Assembly (NCBI GenBank): GCA_039814715.1
Contig: JBCCAR010000008.1
Coordinates: 1 to 64,000 of the forward strand
DNA from: CAKZYD01 sp039814715
GTDB lineage: Bacteria; Pseudomonadota; Alphaproteobacteria; Sphingomonadales; CAKZYD01
Direction: 5' to 3'
DNA length: 64,000 bases
Both the position numbers and the translations under genes were made by a program. How positions within the stretch are numbered: the first letter of the stretch is position 1; each line of letters opens with the position of its first letter. Shown in pieces: positions 17,208 to 26,311 of the stretch. The notes beneath the pieces are model-generated. The model did no database searches. It was not told the DNA's origin and saw only the letters and a program-made list of their open reading frames with translations.

Positions 17208-18014
17208 CTAGTCTTTTAAGTCTGCCCAAACCCGTTTGTAGCTCAAATAGCTCACCACGATTAAGATCGCTAAGAAGATCATAACGGCAATGCCCATGCG
17301 CTTGCGTGCTTCCAGCTTAGGCTCAGCCGCCCAAGTCAAAAACGCTGTCACGTCCTTCGCCATTTGCTCAATCGTTGCCGGTGTGCCGTCGGCGTACTCG
17401 ACGGACTCTTCATACAAAGGCTGCGCCATCGCCAGAGCGACAGAATGGAAATAGGGATTATAATACTGCCCGTCGGAAAGCTGCATGTCTTCAGGCGCTT
17501 CCTCAGAATATCCAAGCCCGACCAATGAGGCCACATAGTCAGAGCCATGCGGGCGCGCTTTTGTAATCAAAGACAGGTCCGGCGGATACGCGCCGCCGTT
17601 GGCAGAGCGTGATTGCTGCTCGTTTTCATAGGGTGATGGAATATAATCTGATGGCTTAGCGGGGCGGAAGAACATGTCGCCATAATCGTCCGGCCCGTCT
17701 TCAACTTCGTATTCCGCAGCTAGGGCTTTGACTTCAGCTTCGCTGAAACCAATGTCAGTGAGTGTCCGGAAGGACACCAGAGACAAGCTATGACAGGCCG
17801 AGCAAACCTCACGGTAAACTTGAAAACCCCGCTGGAGCTGCGCGCGCTCGAACGTTCCCATCAAGCCATTGTGCGGAAAAGAGAAGTGCTCAGGGTATTT
17901 GTGATACTTCTGCGTTGCTTCCTCACTCGTGAGGTAATCATCCTGCGCTTGGACCGGCGATGCAAGCCCAAGCAATGCAGCGGCGGCAAGGCCGGCGTAA
18001 ATCACTTTTTTCAT
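17208..18014 (-). CDS. petC: Cytochrome c1 of the bc1 complex
   Basis: A 268 aa membrane-anchored c-type cytochrome, the electron exit point of complex III. A signal peptide ends near VQAQ (residue 24), the haem attachment motif CSACH is at 71-75, a likely Met ligand lies in the SVALAM segment, and a C-terminal helix (MIFLAILIVVSYLSY) with basic flank anchors it to the membrane. It is the third gene of the operon, 14 bases after petB, followed by a strong terminator. Confidence 0.96.
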   Translation of the reverse strand: MKKVIYAGLAAAALLGLASPVQAQDDYLTSEEATQKYHKYPEHFSFPHNGLMGTFERAQLQRGFQVYREVCSACHSLSLVSFRTLTDIGFSEAEVKALAAEYEVEDGPDDYGDMFFRPAKPSDYIPSPYENEQQSRSANGGAYPPDLSLITKARPHGSDYVASLVGLGYSEEAPEDMQLSDGQYYNPYFHSVALAMAQPLYEESVEYADGTPATIEQMAKDVTAFLTWAAEPKLEARKRMGIAVMIFLAILIVVSYLSYKRVWADLKD

Positions 18015-18028
18015 GATAGCGGGCCCTT

Positions 18029-19456
18029 TTATTCTGCTGGTGCTGCGCCGACGACCGGGGAAGACAAGCTTTCCGGCAGCGGACGTGTTTTCTCAACCCA
18101 GCCAAGCAGCGGAATTAAGATCAGGAAGTGGAAGAAATAATACGCGGTTAGCAATTGGCTAAAATGCACAACGTCAAAGGAGACAATCTCTTTCGCCGCC
18201 AACCGATCAAATGCGGCTTCGCTCATACCAGCTTGGTCAGCATAAGCCTTAAGCTCATCAAGATCGCCTGGAACATCCGCCAAAAGCGCTGCACGGGCAT
18301 CAGCAGGGAGCCGCGCTGCAATATTTTGCGCAATCGCCTGTTCATCTGTTCCCAGTTTCAACAGCGGCATATCCGTGTTCGCCTGGCCGCACCAACCGAG
18401 CGCTATGCACACCACAATGAAGAGCCAGAAGAACTTCTTGTAGAGCGGGCGGAAGGTTGCCGAACGCACGGGGGACGTATCAAGCCAAGGCAAAATAAAC
18501 AGAACACCGATGGATGCGAACATCGCAAGCACCCCTAGCAGCTTATCCGGCACTGCACGCAAAATCGCGTAGAATGGCAGGAAGTACCATTCGGGGACGA
18601 TGTGTGATGGCGTCGCCAGCGGGTCAGCGGGAATATAGTTATCTGGATGGCCCAAAGCATTTGGCATGAAGAACACGAAAGCGCAGAAGATCGCCAAGAA
18701 TACGGCAATGCCGAAGATGTCCTTAATCGTGTAATACGGGTGGAAAGGAATGGTGTCCTCAGAGCTTTTCACGTCAATGCCAGCAGGGTTGTTAGACCCA
18801 GGCATGTTGAGCGCCCACACATGTAAAATGACCGTGCCTAAAATCACGAACGGCAGGAGATAGTGCAGGGAAAAGAACCGCGCGAGAGTTGGGTTATCAA
18901 CCGAAAAACCACCCCAAAGCAGCGTGACAATACTGTCGCCCACCCAGGGAATGGCCGAAAATAAGTTCGTGATCACCGTAGCGCCCCAAAAACTCATCTG
19001 ACCCCAAGGCAGCACATAGCCCATGAAGGCCGTTGCCATCATCAAGAGCAAGATCGTCACGCCAAGCATCCAAAGTAGCTCACGCGGCGCTTTGTAAGAG
19101 CCATAATAGAGGCCGCGGAAAATATGGATGAACACCACAACAAAAAAGAAGGAGGCGCCGTTGGCATGTATATACCGAAGTAGCCAGCCAAAATTCACGT
19201 CGCGCATAATGTGCTCAACACTTTCAAACGCCATGTCAGCATGCGGTGTATAATGCATCGCAAGAACGATGCCGGTGGCAATTTGAATGACCAGACATAG
19301 GCCGGCCAACGAGCCAAAATTCCACCAATAATTCAAATTTTTCGGCGTTGGGTGGCCAGCACCGACAGCCGTATTGACCAACCAAAAAATCGGCAGCCGG
19401 GTGTCAATCCAGTTCACAACTGGGTTTTTAAATTCGCTTTGATAATTATGCGCCAT
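18029..19456 (-). CDS. petB: Cytochrome b of the bc1 complex, with an extended last loop
   Basis: Eight-helix cytochrome b that oxidises ubiquinol and carries two b haems (His pairs in TGIVLAMHYTPH / FIHIFRGLYY and SLHYLLPF / ILHVWAL). The quinol-site PEWY motif is present (VPEWYFLPFY). At 475 aa it is longer than the usual 400-440. The excess is a hydrophilic, Ala/Asp/Glu-rich stretch of about 60 residues after LGWCG (residue 357) and before the last helix (TAYYFFHFLILIPLLG, about 437-452). By topology this loop should face the periplasm. The Rieske gene ends 5 bases upstream. Confidence 0.96.
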   Translation of the reverse strand: MAHNYQSEFKNPVVNWIDTRLPIFWLVNTAVGAGHPTPKNLNYWWNFGSLAGLCLVIQIATGIVLAMHYTPHADMAFESVEHIMRDVNFGWLLRYIHANGASFFFVVVFIHIFRGLYYGSYKAPRELLWMLGVTILLLMMATAFMGYVLPWGQMSFWGATVITNLFSAIPWVGDSIVTLLWGGFSVDNPTLARFFSLHYLLPFVILGTVILHVWALNMPGSNNPAGIDVKSSEDTIPFHPYYTIKDIFGIAVFLAIFCAFVFFMPNALGHPDNYIPADPLATPSHIVPEWYFLPFYAILRAVPDKLLGVLAMFASIGVLFILPWLDTSPVRSATFRPLYKKFFWLFIVVCIALGWCGQANTDMPLLKLGTDEQAIAQNIAARLPADARAALLADVPGDLDELKAYADQAGMSEAAFDRLAAKEIVSFDVVHFSQLLTAYYFFHFLILIPLLGWVEKTRPLPESLSSPVVGAAPAE

Positions 19457-19461
19457 AGGAC

Positions 19462-20016
19462 TTAAACCTCCTGACCAACTTTGATCGTCGTATCGGACGT
19501 GTATTCGTAAAAAGGAATGTCTAGATTATACGGTGCGGGGCCTTTGCGAATGCGGCCAGATGTATCATAGTGGCTGCCATGGCATGGACAGTACCAGCCA
19601 TTATAGTCACCTTTCTTCTCACCAGAGCCTGTGCCCAGCGGCACGCAACCCAGGTGCGTGCAAACGCCAAGAAGCACGAGGTATTCAGGCTTGATGGCAC
19701 GCTCCGCATCGGGCTGTGGATCAGGCATGCTCCCCGCATCGGACGCGCGGGCTTCTTCAATTTCTGTTTCAGTGCGGTGGCGAATGAAGAGCGGCTTACC
19801 GCGGTACATCGCTTTCATGCCCATGCCCGGCTCGAGCGCCGACAAGTCAACTTCAATCGTCGCCAAGGCTTTCACATCAGCCGATGGGTTCATTTGATGA
19901 ATGAACGGCCATGCGACCATCGCGCCGCCAACAGCAAGCATACTGCCCGTCGCGATATGGATGAAGTCTCGCCGGTTAACCCCGTCGCCTTCGACGGTCT
20001 GCGTTTCAGCACTCAT
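19462..20016 (-). CDS. petA: Rieske iron-sulfur protein of the bc1 complex
   Basis: A 184 aa 2Fe-2S subunit. The N-terminus NRRDFIHIATG resembles the twin-arginine signal-anchor used by Rieske proteins, followed by one membrane helix. Cluster ligands are Cys119 and His121 in CTHLGC and Cys143 and His146 in CPCHG; Cys124 and Cys145 form the usual disulfide. It is the first gene of petABC; the promoter lies in 20017-20189, shared with the divergent trmL. Confidence 0.96.
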   Translation of the reverse strand: MSAETQTVEGDGVNRRDFIHIATGSMLAVGGAMVAWPFIHQMNPSADVKALATIEVDLSALEPGMGMKAMYRGKPLFIRHRTETEIEEARASDAGSMPDPQPDAERAIKPEYLVLLGVCTHLGCVPLGTGSGEKKGDYNGWYCPCHGSHYDTSGRIRKGPAPYNLDIPFYEYTSDTTIKVGQEV

Positions 20017-20189
20017 GAGATCTCGTCTTTCTTTGTCTTAAGCCCACATTGCTGCACAGCGTGCTCTGTGCAGCGATCGGCGTGTCTTTAAACAGGTCTT
20101 TGTCAACGTTCAACTAATGACTCGACCCTTTTCGTTCAATTGGATAATTGGACGCACAAACTCAGCCCCTTTCAATCGATCCTTCCATT

Positions 20190-20648
20190 ATGCGCATTGT
20201 GCTATTCCAACCTGACATTGCCCTCAATGTGGGGGCAGTTATTCGCACTGCGGCATGTCTCAACTGTCCAGTCGATATCATTCTTCCATGCGGTTTCCCG
20301 GTATCGCGCAAAGCTCTTCAGCGCAGCGGCATGGATTATGTTGAGTTAGCGCAGCTGACCACACATGCAAGTTGGGATGCTTTTTTAGACGCAAATTCCA
20401 GCGCCCGCCTCGTTTTAATGACCACAAAAGGCGCACAAAACGCTGCGCATTTTAACTTCAAAGATGGTGATTGCATCCTGTTTGGCCGGGAAAGCGCGGG
20501 CGCACCGCCGCATGTGCACGCGCGGGCAGATGAACGGCTTCGCTTACCTATGTTTGGCGAGGCGCGTGCGCTCAACCTTTCGATTTCAGTGGCAATGACC
20601 CTCACCCTCGCTTATCAGCAACGAGGCCTCTTTTTAGAATTGGAGTAA
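20190..20648 (+). CDS. trmL: tRNA (cytidine(34)-2'-O)-methyltransferase
   Basis: A 152 aa SPOUT methyltransferase that modifies the wobble base of leucine tRNAs. Family motifs are FQPDIALNVGAVIRTAACL near the start, FGRESAGAPPHVH in the middle and the knot segment MFGEARALNLSISVAM. I use ATG 20190 (MRIVLFQ), the usual TrmL start; an in-frame TTG at 20148 would add 14 residues. hemF begins 3 bases after its stop, a pairing also found in other alphaproteobacteria. Confidence 0.92.
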   Translation: MRIVLFQPDIALNVGAVIRTAACLNCPVDIILPCGFPVSRKALQRSGMDYVELAQLTTHASWDAFLDANSSARLVLMTTKGAQNAAHFNFKDGDCILFGRESAGAPPHVHARADERLRLPMFGEARALNLSISVAMTLTLAYQQRGLFLELE

Positions 20649-20651
20649 ACT

Positions 20652-21545
20652 ATGTCGAGCCACGCGCCGGTGTCCAAGCCGATGACCATAGACGACAAGA
20701 AATCAGCCGCGCAGGCGTGGTTTAGATCGCTGCGGGATCAAATATGTGCTGCTTTCGAAGCCATTGAACATGATTTCGATGGACCCGGAACACGCGGCGA
20801 CGCCCAAGGCCGGTTTGAACGCACGACATGGGACCGCGATACAGACGACGGCACAGATGGCGGCGGCGGCGTTATGTCGGTCATGAAAGGCCGTGTGTTT
20901 GAAAAAGTCGGCGTCAACATCTCAACGGTGCGCGGCGCGTTTTCACCAGAGTTTGCCAAACAAGTGCGCGGCGCTGAGGATGACCCAAGCTTTTACGCAA
21001 CGGGCATCTCCCTTGTGGCCCATATGCATTCCCCGCGGGTTCCGGCCGTACACATGAATACGCGCTTCTTGGTCACCAGCAAAAGCTGGTTTGGCGGCGG
21101 GGCAGATTTGAACGCGCCTTTGCCCGACCCGGATGAATCCGCGCGCTTCCATGATCGCTTTAAAGCCGCATGTGATGCGCATGACCCTGAGTACTACCCA
21201 AAATACAAAAAATGGTGCGATGAGTATTTCTACGTGCCTCACCGGGGCCGCGCGCGCGGCGAAGGCGGCATTTTTTATGACCACCTCGATAGCGGTGATT
21301 GGCACGCTGATTTCGCCTTTACCCAAGATGTTGGCAAGGCGTTTCTGGACATCTATCCCGCCATCGTGCGCGATAAAGCCGCGCAAGAGTTCACGCCAGA
21401 GGAGCGCGAAATCCAGCTGCGCTACCGCGGGCTCTATGCTGAATTTAATTTAGTGTACGACCGTGGGACAATCTTTGGGCTCAAAACCGGTGGCAACATT
21501 GATGCGATTTTGATGAGCCTACCGCCTGAAGCAAAGTGGCCATAA
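20652..21545 (+). CDS. hemF: Oxygen-dependent coproporphyrinogen III oxidase
   Basis: HemF converts coproporphyrinogen III to protoporphyrinogen IX with O2 in haem synthesis. The 297 aa chain has the conserved VHMNTRFL, WFGGGADLNAPLPD, HRGRARGEGGIFYDHLDSGD and LRYRGLYAEFNLVYDRGTIFGLKTGGN segments. An oxygen-dependent enzyme agrees with the aerobic bc1 chain encoded nearby. It converges on the CCA transferase gene with a 6-base gap. Confidence 0.97.
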   Translation: MSSHAPVSKPMTIDDKKSAAQAWFRSLRDQICAAFEAIEHDFDGPGTRGDAQGRFERTTWDRDTDDGTDGGGGVMSVMKGRVFEKVGVNISTVRGAFSPEFAKQVRGAEDDPSFYATGISLVAHMHSPRVPAVHMNTRFLVTSKSWFGGGADLNAPLPDPDESARFHDRFKAACDAHDPEYYPKYKKWCDEYFYVPHRGRARGEGGIFYDHLDSGDWHADFAFTQDVGKAFLDIYPAIVRDKAAQEFTPEEREIQLRYRGLYAEFNLVYDRGTIFGLKTGGNIDAILMSLPPEAKWP

Positions 21546-21551
21546 GGGGCT

Positions 21552-22721
21552 TCAAAGGTCAGCAGCCCGGGCAATCAAATCTTCTTTGCTCAGCGTAAAC
21601 TCTGAGGAAATCCAGTCTTCTTCAAGAGTGTGTAGCGCTTTTCCCAGGGCTTTGCCTTCAAGCTTCGTTTTTGATTGTAAATCAGCGGCGCGAACGGGAA
21701 AGACAGGACGCTGCCAATCGCCGCCGCCATGACTTGGCATTTTGCCCGACATAATCAAGCCATCGCGGCCGGCCTGAAACCCATAGCGATAGTACAAAGC
21801 AGCGGCAGGTTCTTGCGATCGTGCGGCCTGTGCGCGCGCAGCAAGGTCTTTGCGAACAGCATTGGAGAGCTTTAATCGCCGCGCGGCGGCTTCCACTTTT
21901 GCTTTGTTCTTCGGCAGCAGCGCAGCAAAGCGCCTTAATCCATCAGGCGCCAGTCCCAGCTGTTTTTCCCGTTCAATCACTTGCAACAGCGCCGGCATAT
22001 CGGCCTCGGGTAAAAACGCGCCAATAATGCCGTCATCCGCCATCGCTTCCAGGGTTTGCTGCGGGTGATCATGACCAAGCATCTTAAACCATTCCGCGGC
22101 AATCCGTTCTCGGCTGAGAGATTTGATCATCGCAGACTTTTGCCTGCAAGCGGCGCGGCCATCTTGATCGAGCGTCTCCGAAAAGCGGGCGCTAAAGCGA
22201 TAAAACCGCAAAATCCGCAGCGCGTCTTCTTCGATACGGGTCTGTGCGTCACCGATAAAACGAACTCGTTTTGCATCAAGATCTGGGAGCCCGCCGAAAT
22301 AGTCGCTCACAGCGCCTTGGAGGGTCGCGTAAAGAGCATTGATCGTAAAGTCTCGGCGCGCAGCGTCCATTTGCCAATCAGCTGCAAAATCCACCACAGC
22401 GCGGCGTCCATCTGTCGCCACATCGCGGCGCAGGGTCGTCACTTCAAAAGGAACGCCATCTACCACAAGTGTCACGGTGCCGTGGTCGATGCCTGTGGGG
22501 ATCGCCTTGATCCCAACCGCTTGAGAAGCGCCGATCACAGAAGTTGGTACCAAGGTTGTTGCGATGTCGATATCGCTGACCGGCAAACCCAGCAGGCCGT
22601 CGCGCACACAGCCGCCTACCAACCGGCAATTCTCATGGCCGAGCGCTGAAAAGACAGCGTGCAGCTGCGGGCGGCTCAGCCATGGCGCTGCAAGACGTTG
22701 GTTAGTCGCCAAAGGGTTCAA
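21552..22721 (-). CDS. cca: CCA tRNA nucleotidyltransferase / poly(A) polymerase family
   Basis: A 389 aa class II nucleotidyltransferase that adds or repairs the tRNA 3' CCA end. The catalytic head shows LVGGCVRDGLLGLPVSDIDI with the metal-binding D-x-D, then RRDFTINALYA and the neck segment FIGDAQTRIEEDALRILRFYRF. The more divergent C-terminal part ends with a basic helix. It is the last gene of the DUF1285-NUDIX-DUF6111-CCA operon and overlaps the DUF6111 gene by 20 bases. The tRNA-Gln gene at 48.3 kb already encodes CCA, so repair may be its main task there. Confidence 0.93.
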   Translation of the reverse strand: MNPLATNQRLAAPWLSRPQLHAVFSALGHENCRLVGGCVRDGLLGLPVSDIDIATTLVPTSVIGASQAVGIKAIPTGIDHGTVTLVVDGVPFEVTTLRRDVATDGRRAVVDFAADWQMDAARRDFTINALYATLQGAVSDYFGGLPDLDAKRVRFIGDAQTRIEEDALRILRFYRFSARFSETLDQDGRAACRQKSAMIKSLSRERIAAEWFKMLGHDHPQQTLEAMADDGIIGAFLPEADMPALLQVIEREKQLGLAPDGLRRFAALLPKNKAKVEAAARRLKLSNAVRKDLAARAQAARSQEPAAALYYRYGFQAGRDGLIMSGKMPSHGGGDWQRPVFPVRAADLQSKTKLEGKALGKALHTLEEDWISSEFTLSKEDLIARAADL

Positions 22722-23049
22722 GCTCCTCGGGAGGCGGCGAAAGGTCCGTTTTCAAAAGCCCGCGCTTTTTGGCTTCTTCTTTCGAAATGAATTCACCGGG
22801 AATGATTTTGCCGTTCTCCTGACGCGGCGCGATATAGACATCGTCGGGGGAGTGGCCGCCGAAAGGGACCACAAAAATGAGCAGCGCAAGCACGATCAGA
22901 AAAACAATCCCGCCAGTCAAAGCGATCCGCCGCTCCTCAACCGATACATCCTGACCCGTGTTGGAGGCTTTTTTGCGCATCAAGATCCAATAGATCAAAA
23001 TCAAAATCGGAAGCGCGATTAAAAATAGCCGCAAAAGCCACGTTGTCAT
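22702..23049 (-). CDS. DUF6111 family small membrane protein
   Basis: A 115 aa protein with two hydrophobic helices (LLRLFLIALPILILIYWILM and TGGIVFLIVLALLIFVV) and a short hydrophilic C-terminus rich in Lys, Glu and Pro (YIAPRQENGKIIPGEF). The ATG at 23049 overlaps the NUDIX stop (ATGA), so it is translationally coupled. A longer frame up to 23175 runs inside the NUDIX gene and is not needed. Family membership rests on sequence style and position between a CoA-type NUDIX gene and cca in alphaproteobacteria. Function is unknown. Confidence 0.78.
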   Translation of the reverse strand: MTTWLLRLFLIALPILILIYWILMRKKASNTGQDVSVEERRIALTGGIVFLIVLALLIFVVPFGGHSPDDVYIAPRQENGKIIPGEFISKEEAKKRGLLKTDLSPPPEELEPFGD

Positions 23050-23669
23050 GCACTCGTCCTTTCGAGGCCGTTCCAGATCAATTGCGATAGACCGACCAAA
23101 ATACCTGCTGTGGCGCCCCAGATAAGATGACGTTCGTGCGGTAAGACATAGTAGTCGCGCTTTTTGCCCTGCCACACCGCGCTTTCAATTTTGTGATTGG
23201 CAGGATCAAGCAAGATATCAAGCCTAGCCTCAAAGACTTCTTCAACCTCGCCTGGCTCTGGAACTGGCGAGAAATGCTGCGGCACAACACCAACAATCGG
23301 CGTGATCGCAAATCCAGTACCGGTGCGGTAGCGCTTCAAAGTGCCTAGAATGTCAACGTCCTGGCGTGGGAGACCGATTTCTTCTTCGGCTTCACGCAGC
23401 GCTGTCGCGGTGCTGCTCAGGTCAGTCAAATCTTCGCGTCCGCCTGGAAAGGCCACTTGGCCTGCATGCTTGCGCAAGGCCTGAGATCTTTTTGTCAAAA
23501 TCACACTTAAACTGTTGCCGCGGTCCACAATAGGGATCAGCACAGCTGCATTGACTGGGGCTGTACGCGCATCAACAGGGTAGCCGCCTCGGCCAATCGT
23601 ATGATCGCCGTGATCACCGGCGATATCTGCGCCGTCGATGGCTGCTTTAATAGTGGAGAGCGTTAACAT
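23046..23669 (-). CDS. NUDIX hydrolase, CoA pyrophosphatase type
   Basis: A 207 aa NUDIX enzyme likely to hydrolyse coenzyme A or related diphosphates. The NUDIX helix is seen in FPGGREDLTDLSSTATA followed by LREAEEEIGLP; REAEEE supplies the metal-binding Glu residues. The FPGGR/D spacing and the upstream LTKRSQALRKHAGQVAFPGG are typical of the CoA pyrophosphatase (NudL-like) group. It starts 8 bases after the DUF1285 stop and overlaps the DUF6111 gene. Confidence 0.9.
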   Translation of the reverse strand: MLTLSTIKAAIDGADIAGDHGDHTIGRGGYPVDARTAPVNAAVLIPIVDRGNSLSVILTKRSQALRKHAGQVAFPGGREDLTDLSSTATALREAEEEIGLPRQDVDILGTLKRYRTGTGFAITPIVGVVPQHFSPVPEPGEVEEVFEARLDILLDPANHKIESAVWQGKKRDYYVLPHERHLIWGATAGILVGLSQLIWNGLERTSA

Positions 23670-23677
23670 CTATGCCC

Positions 23678-24283
23678 TTAATCGGTTAAGGATCCGAGCG
23701 GGAAAAACTGCCCCTTGCTAATGACACCCAAAATATCTGGGTCTTTCGCACTTGGGACAGCCAACTCAACCAGATCATAATATACGGGGCGAGAGACCAG
23801 CGCGTTTAAACCACCGCGCACATGGACGTAGGGGCTAGCGCCAACCGCGGGGCCTGTATCATCCATAAACAAGGGATTGTCTTGTCCTATGATCACATAG
23901 TCATCCACATTCGTGCGCAAAGCGAGTATTTGATCGTCCCCTTTTCCACTGACCGTCAAGTCGCGCGCGACAAACGGTGCGTCATCTATGTCTATGTCAT
24001 ATTTTTCGCCTGGTGTGACCAGATAAACCCGGCCATCGGGATCACGGCGCAAAACACTGGCAAACAGGCGCACTAAAGGCGGGCGATCTATGCGCGAGCC
24101 CTCATAATACCATTGCCCATCGCGGCCGATACGCATGGGTATTTTGATGGTCACGGGCGGTGCCCAGTTTTGCACTGGTGGCAGCTTCTGATCGGCAATC
24201 GCCTGCACAATCGGTTTCAGCTGCTCAGGAACGCCTTCGCCGCGCGTCTCTACGCGGCTATTTGCCGACTTGCCCACTGTCAT
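23678..24283 (-). CDS. DUF1285 domain-containing protein
   Basis: A 201 aa soluble protein. Family features are the segment WAPPVTIKIPMRIGRDGQWYY, then GSRIDRPPLVRLFASVLRRD and YLVTPGEKYDIDIDDAPFVA. It heads the four-gene minus-strand operon ending in cca and is divergent from moxR (123-base gap). The function of DUF1285 is not established; the conserved order in alphaproteobacteria suggests a shared promoter rather than a clear pathway. Confidence 0.88.
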   Translation of the reverse strand: MTVGKSANSRVETRGEGVPEQLKPIVQAIADQKLPPVQNWAPPVTIKIPMRIGRDGQWYYEGSRIDRPPLVRLFASVLRRDPDGRVYLVTPGEKYDIDIDDAPFVARDLTVSGKGDDQILALRTNVDDYVIIGQDNPLFMDDTGPAVGASPYVHVRGGLNALVSRPVYYDLVELAVPSAKDPDILGVISKGQFFPLGSLTD

Positions 24284-24406
24284 TCTAATACCTCATAGTT
24301 TAGTCATAAATATAGGCCAAGGATTGCGTCATGCTAGTGAGGCGCGGCGCCGCGCTTATCCAGACGGCACCTCAGTGACGCCAAGACATGCGAAAGACGA
24401 TTAACC

Positions 24407-25388
<982 letters not shown>

Positions 25389-25408
<20 letters not shown>

Positions 25409-26309
25409 CGCCAACATACCAGCGCTCCTGACCGATCCATTGCGCCTGCGCCGACAAGGGCGCAAAGCCGCTGGCGTTTTGCAGTCCCTTACGCCGCATG
25501 GGCCGCTATATTCAGCGCATCTACGAGGCCATCATGGCCGCAAACGGGCAGGCAGCGGCGATAACTTTTGGCAGTTTCGCAGCTACATGCCTGGCGACAG
25601 CGCTTCGATGATCGACTGGCGCCGCTCAGCTCGCTCTGATGGGCATTTTGTGCGCCAATATGAATGGGAAGCGGCGCGCGATGTCTGGCTCATCTGCGAT
25701 CTTGGCCCGCATATGATGTTTTCCGGTGATGACGCCTCCATGACCAAAGCTGAGCATGCCGCTATTTTAACGGTCGCCCTAGCACATCTGCTCGCCCGCG
25801 GAGGCGAACGCGTGGGTCTTATGGGACAAAGCCAGCGGCCGATTGCAGGCAAATACGGCACAGATTTGATTGCAGAAAAACTAGTCCAAGCCGTGCGTGC
25901 AGAGCCGCTCGATATACTTACCGCCGCGCCGCCAGCCCGCGGAACGCACACAATTTGGATCAGCGATTTTCTCACGCCGGTTCAGCGGCTACGCGCTCGG
26001 CTTAAAGCCCTTGTCCGCTCTGGGACGCAACTTCATTTGGTGCAGCTGATTGACCCCTATGAACGCGACTTTCCTTTTAGCGGGCGCATCTCCTTTGAAG
26101 GCCCAAGCCGGACCAATGGGCATCTCATTGAAAGCGCGCAGGATATTCGCAGCCGCTATTTAGGCAGGCTGGCAAAACATCAAGACCATGTGGAAACGCT
26201 AGCGCGAGAAGCTGGCGCGACCCTTCTGCGCCACACCACTGACGCGTCTCTCAGCCCATGTCTTGTGGCGCTAAACGCGCGGCTGGAAAACCCAATGGTG
26301 GCGCTATAG
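25389..26309 (+). CDS. DUF58 domain-containing protein
   Basis: A 306 aa partner of MoxR. The DUF58 core is seen in GSGDNFWQFRSYMPGDSASM, IDWRRSARSDGHFVRQYEWE and the DVWLICDLGPHMMF segment, which forms a degenerate von Willebrand-like core (D-L-G in place of D-x-S-x-S). No membrane helix is apparent, so it should be cytosolic. The ATG at 25389 lies inside the end of moxR (a TTG at 25386 directly precedes it). Members of these operons are linked to envelope stress and metal-centre assembly in other bacteria. Confidence 0.92.
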
Positions 26310-26311
26310 CC

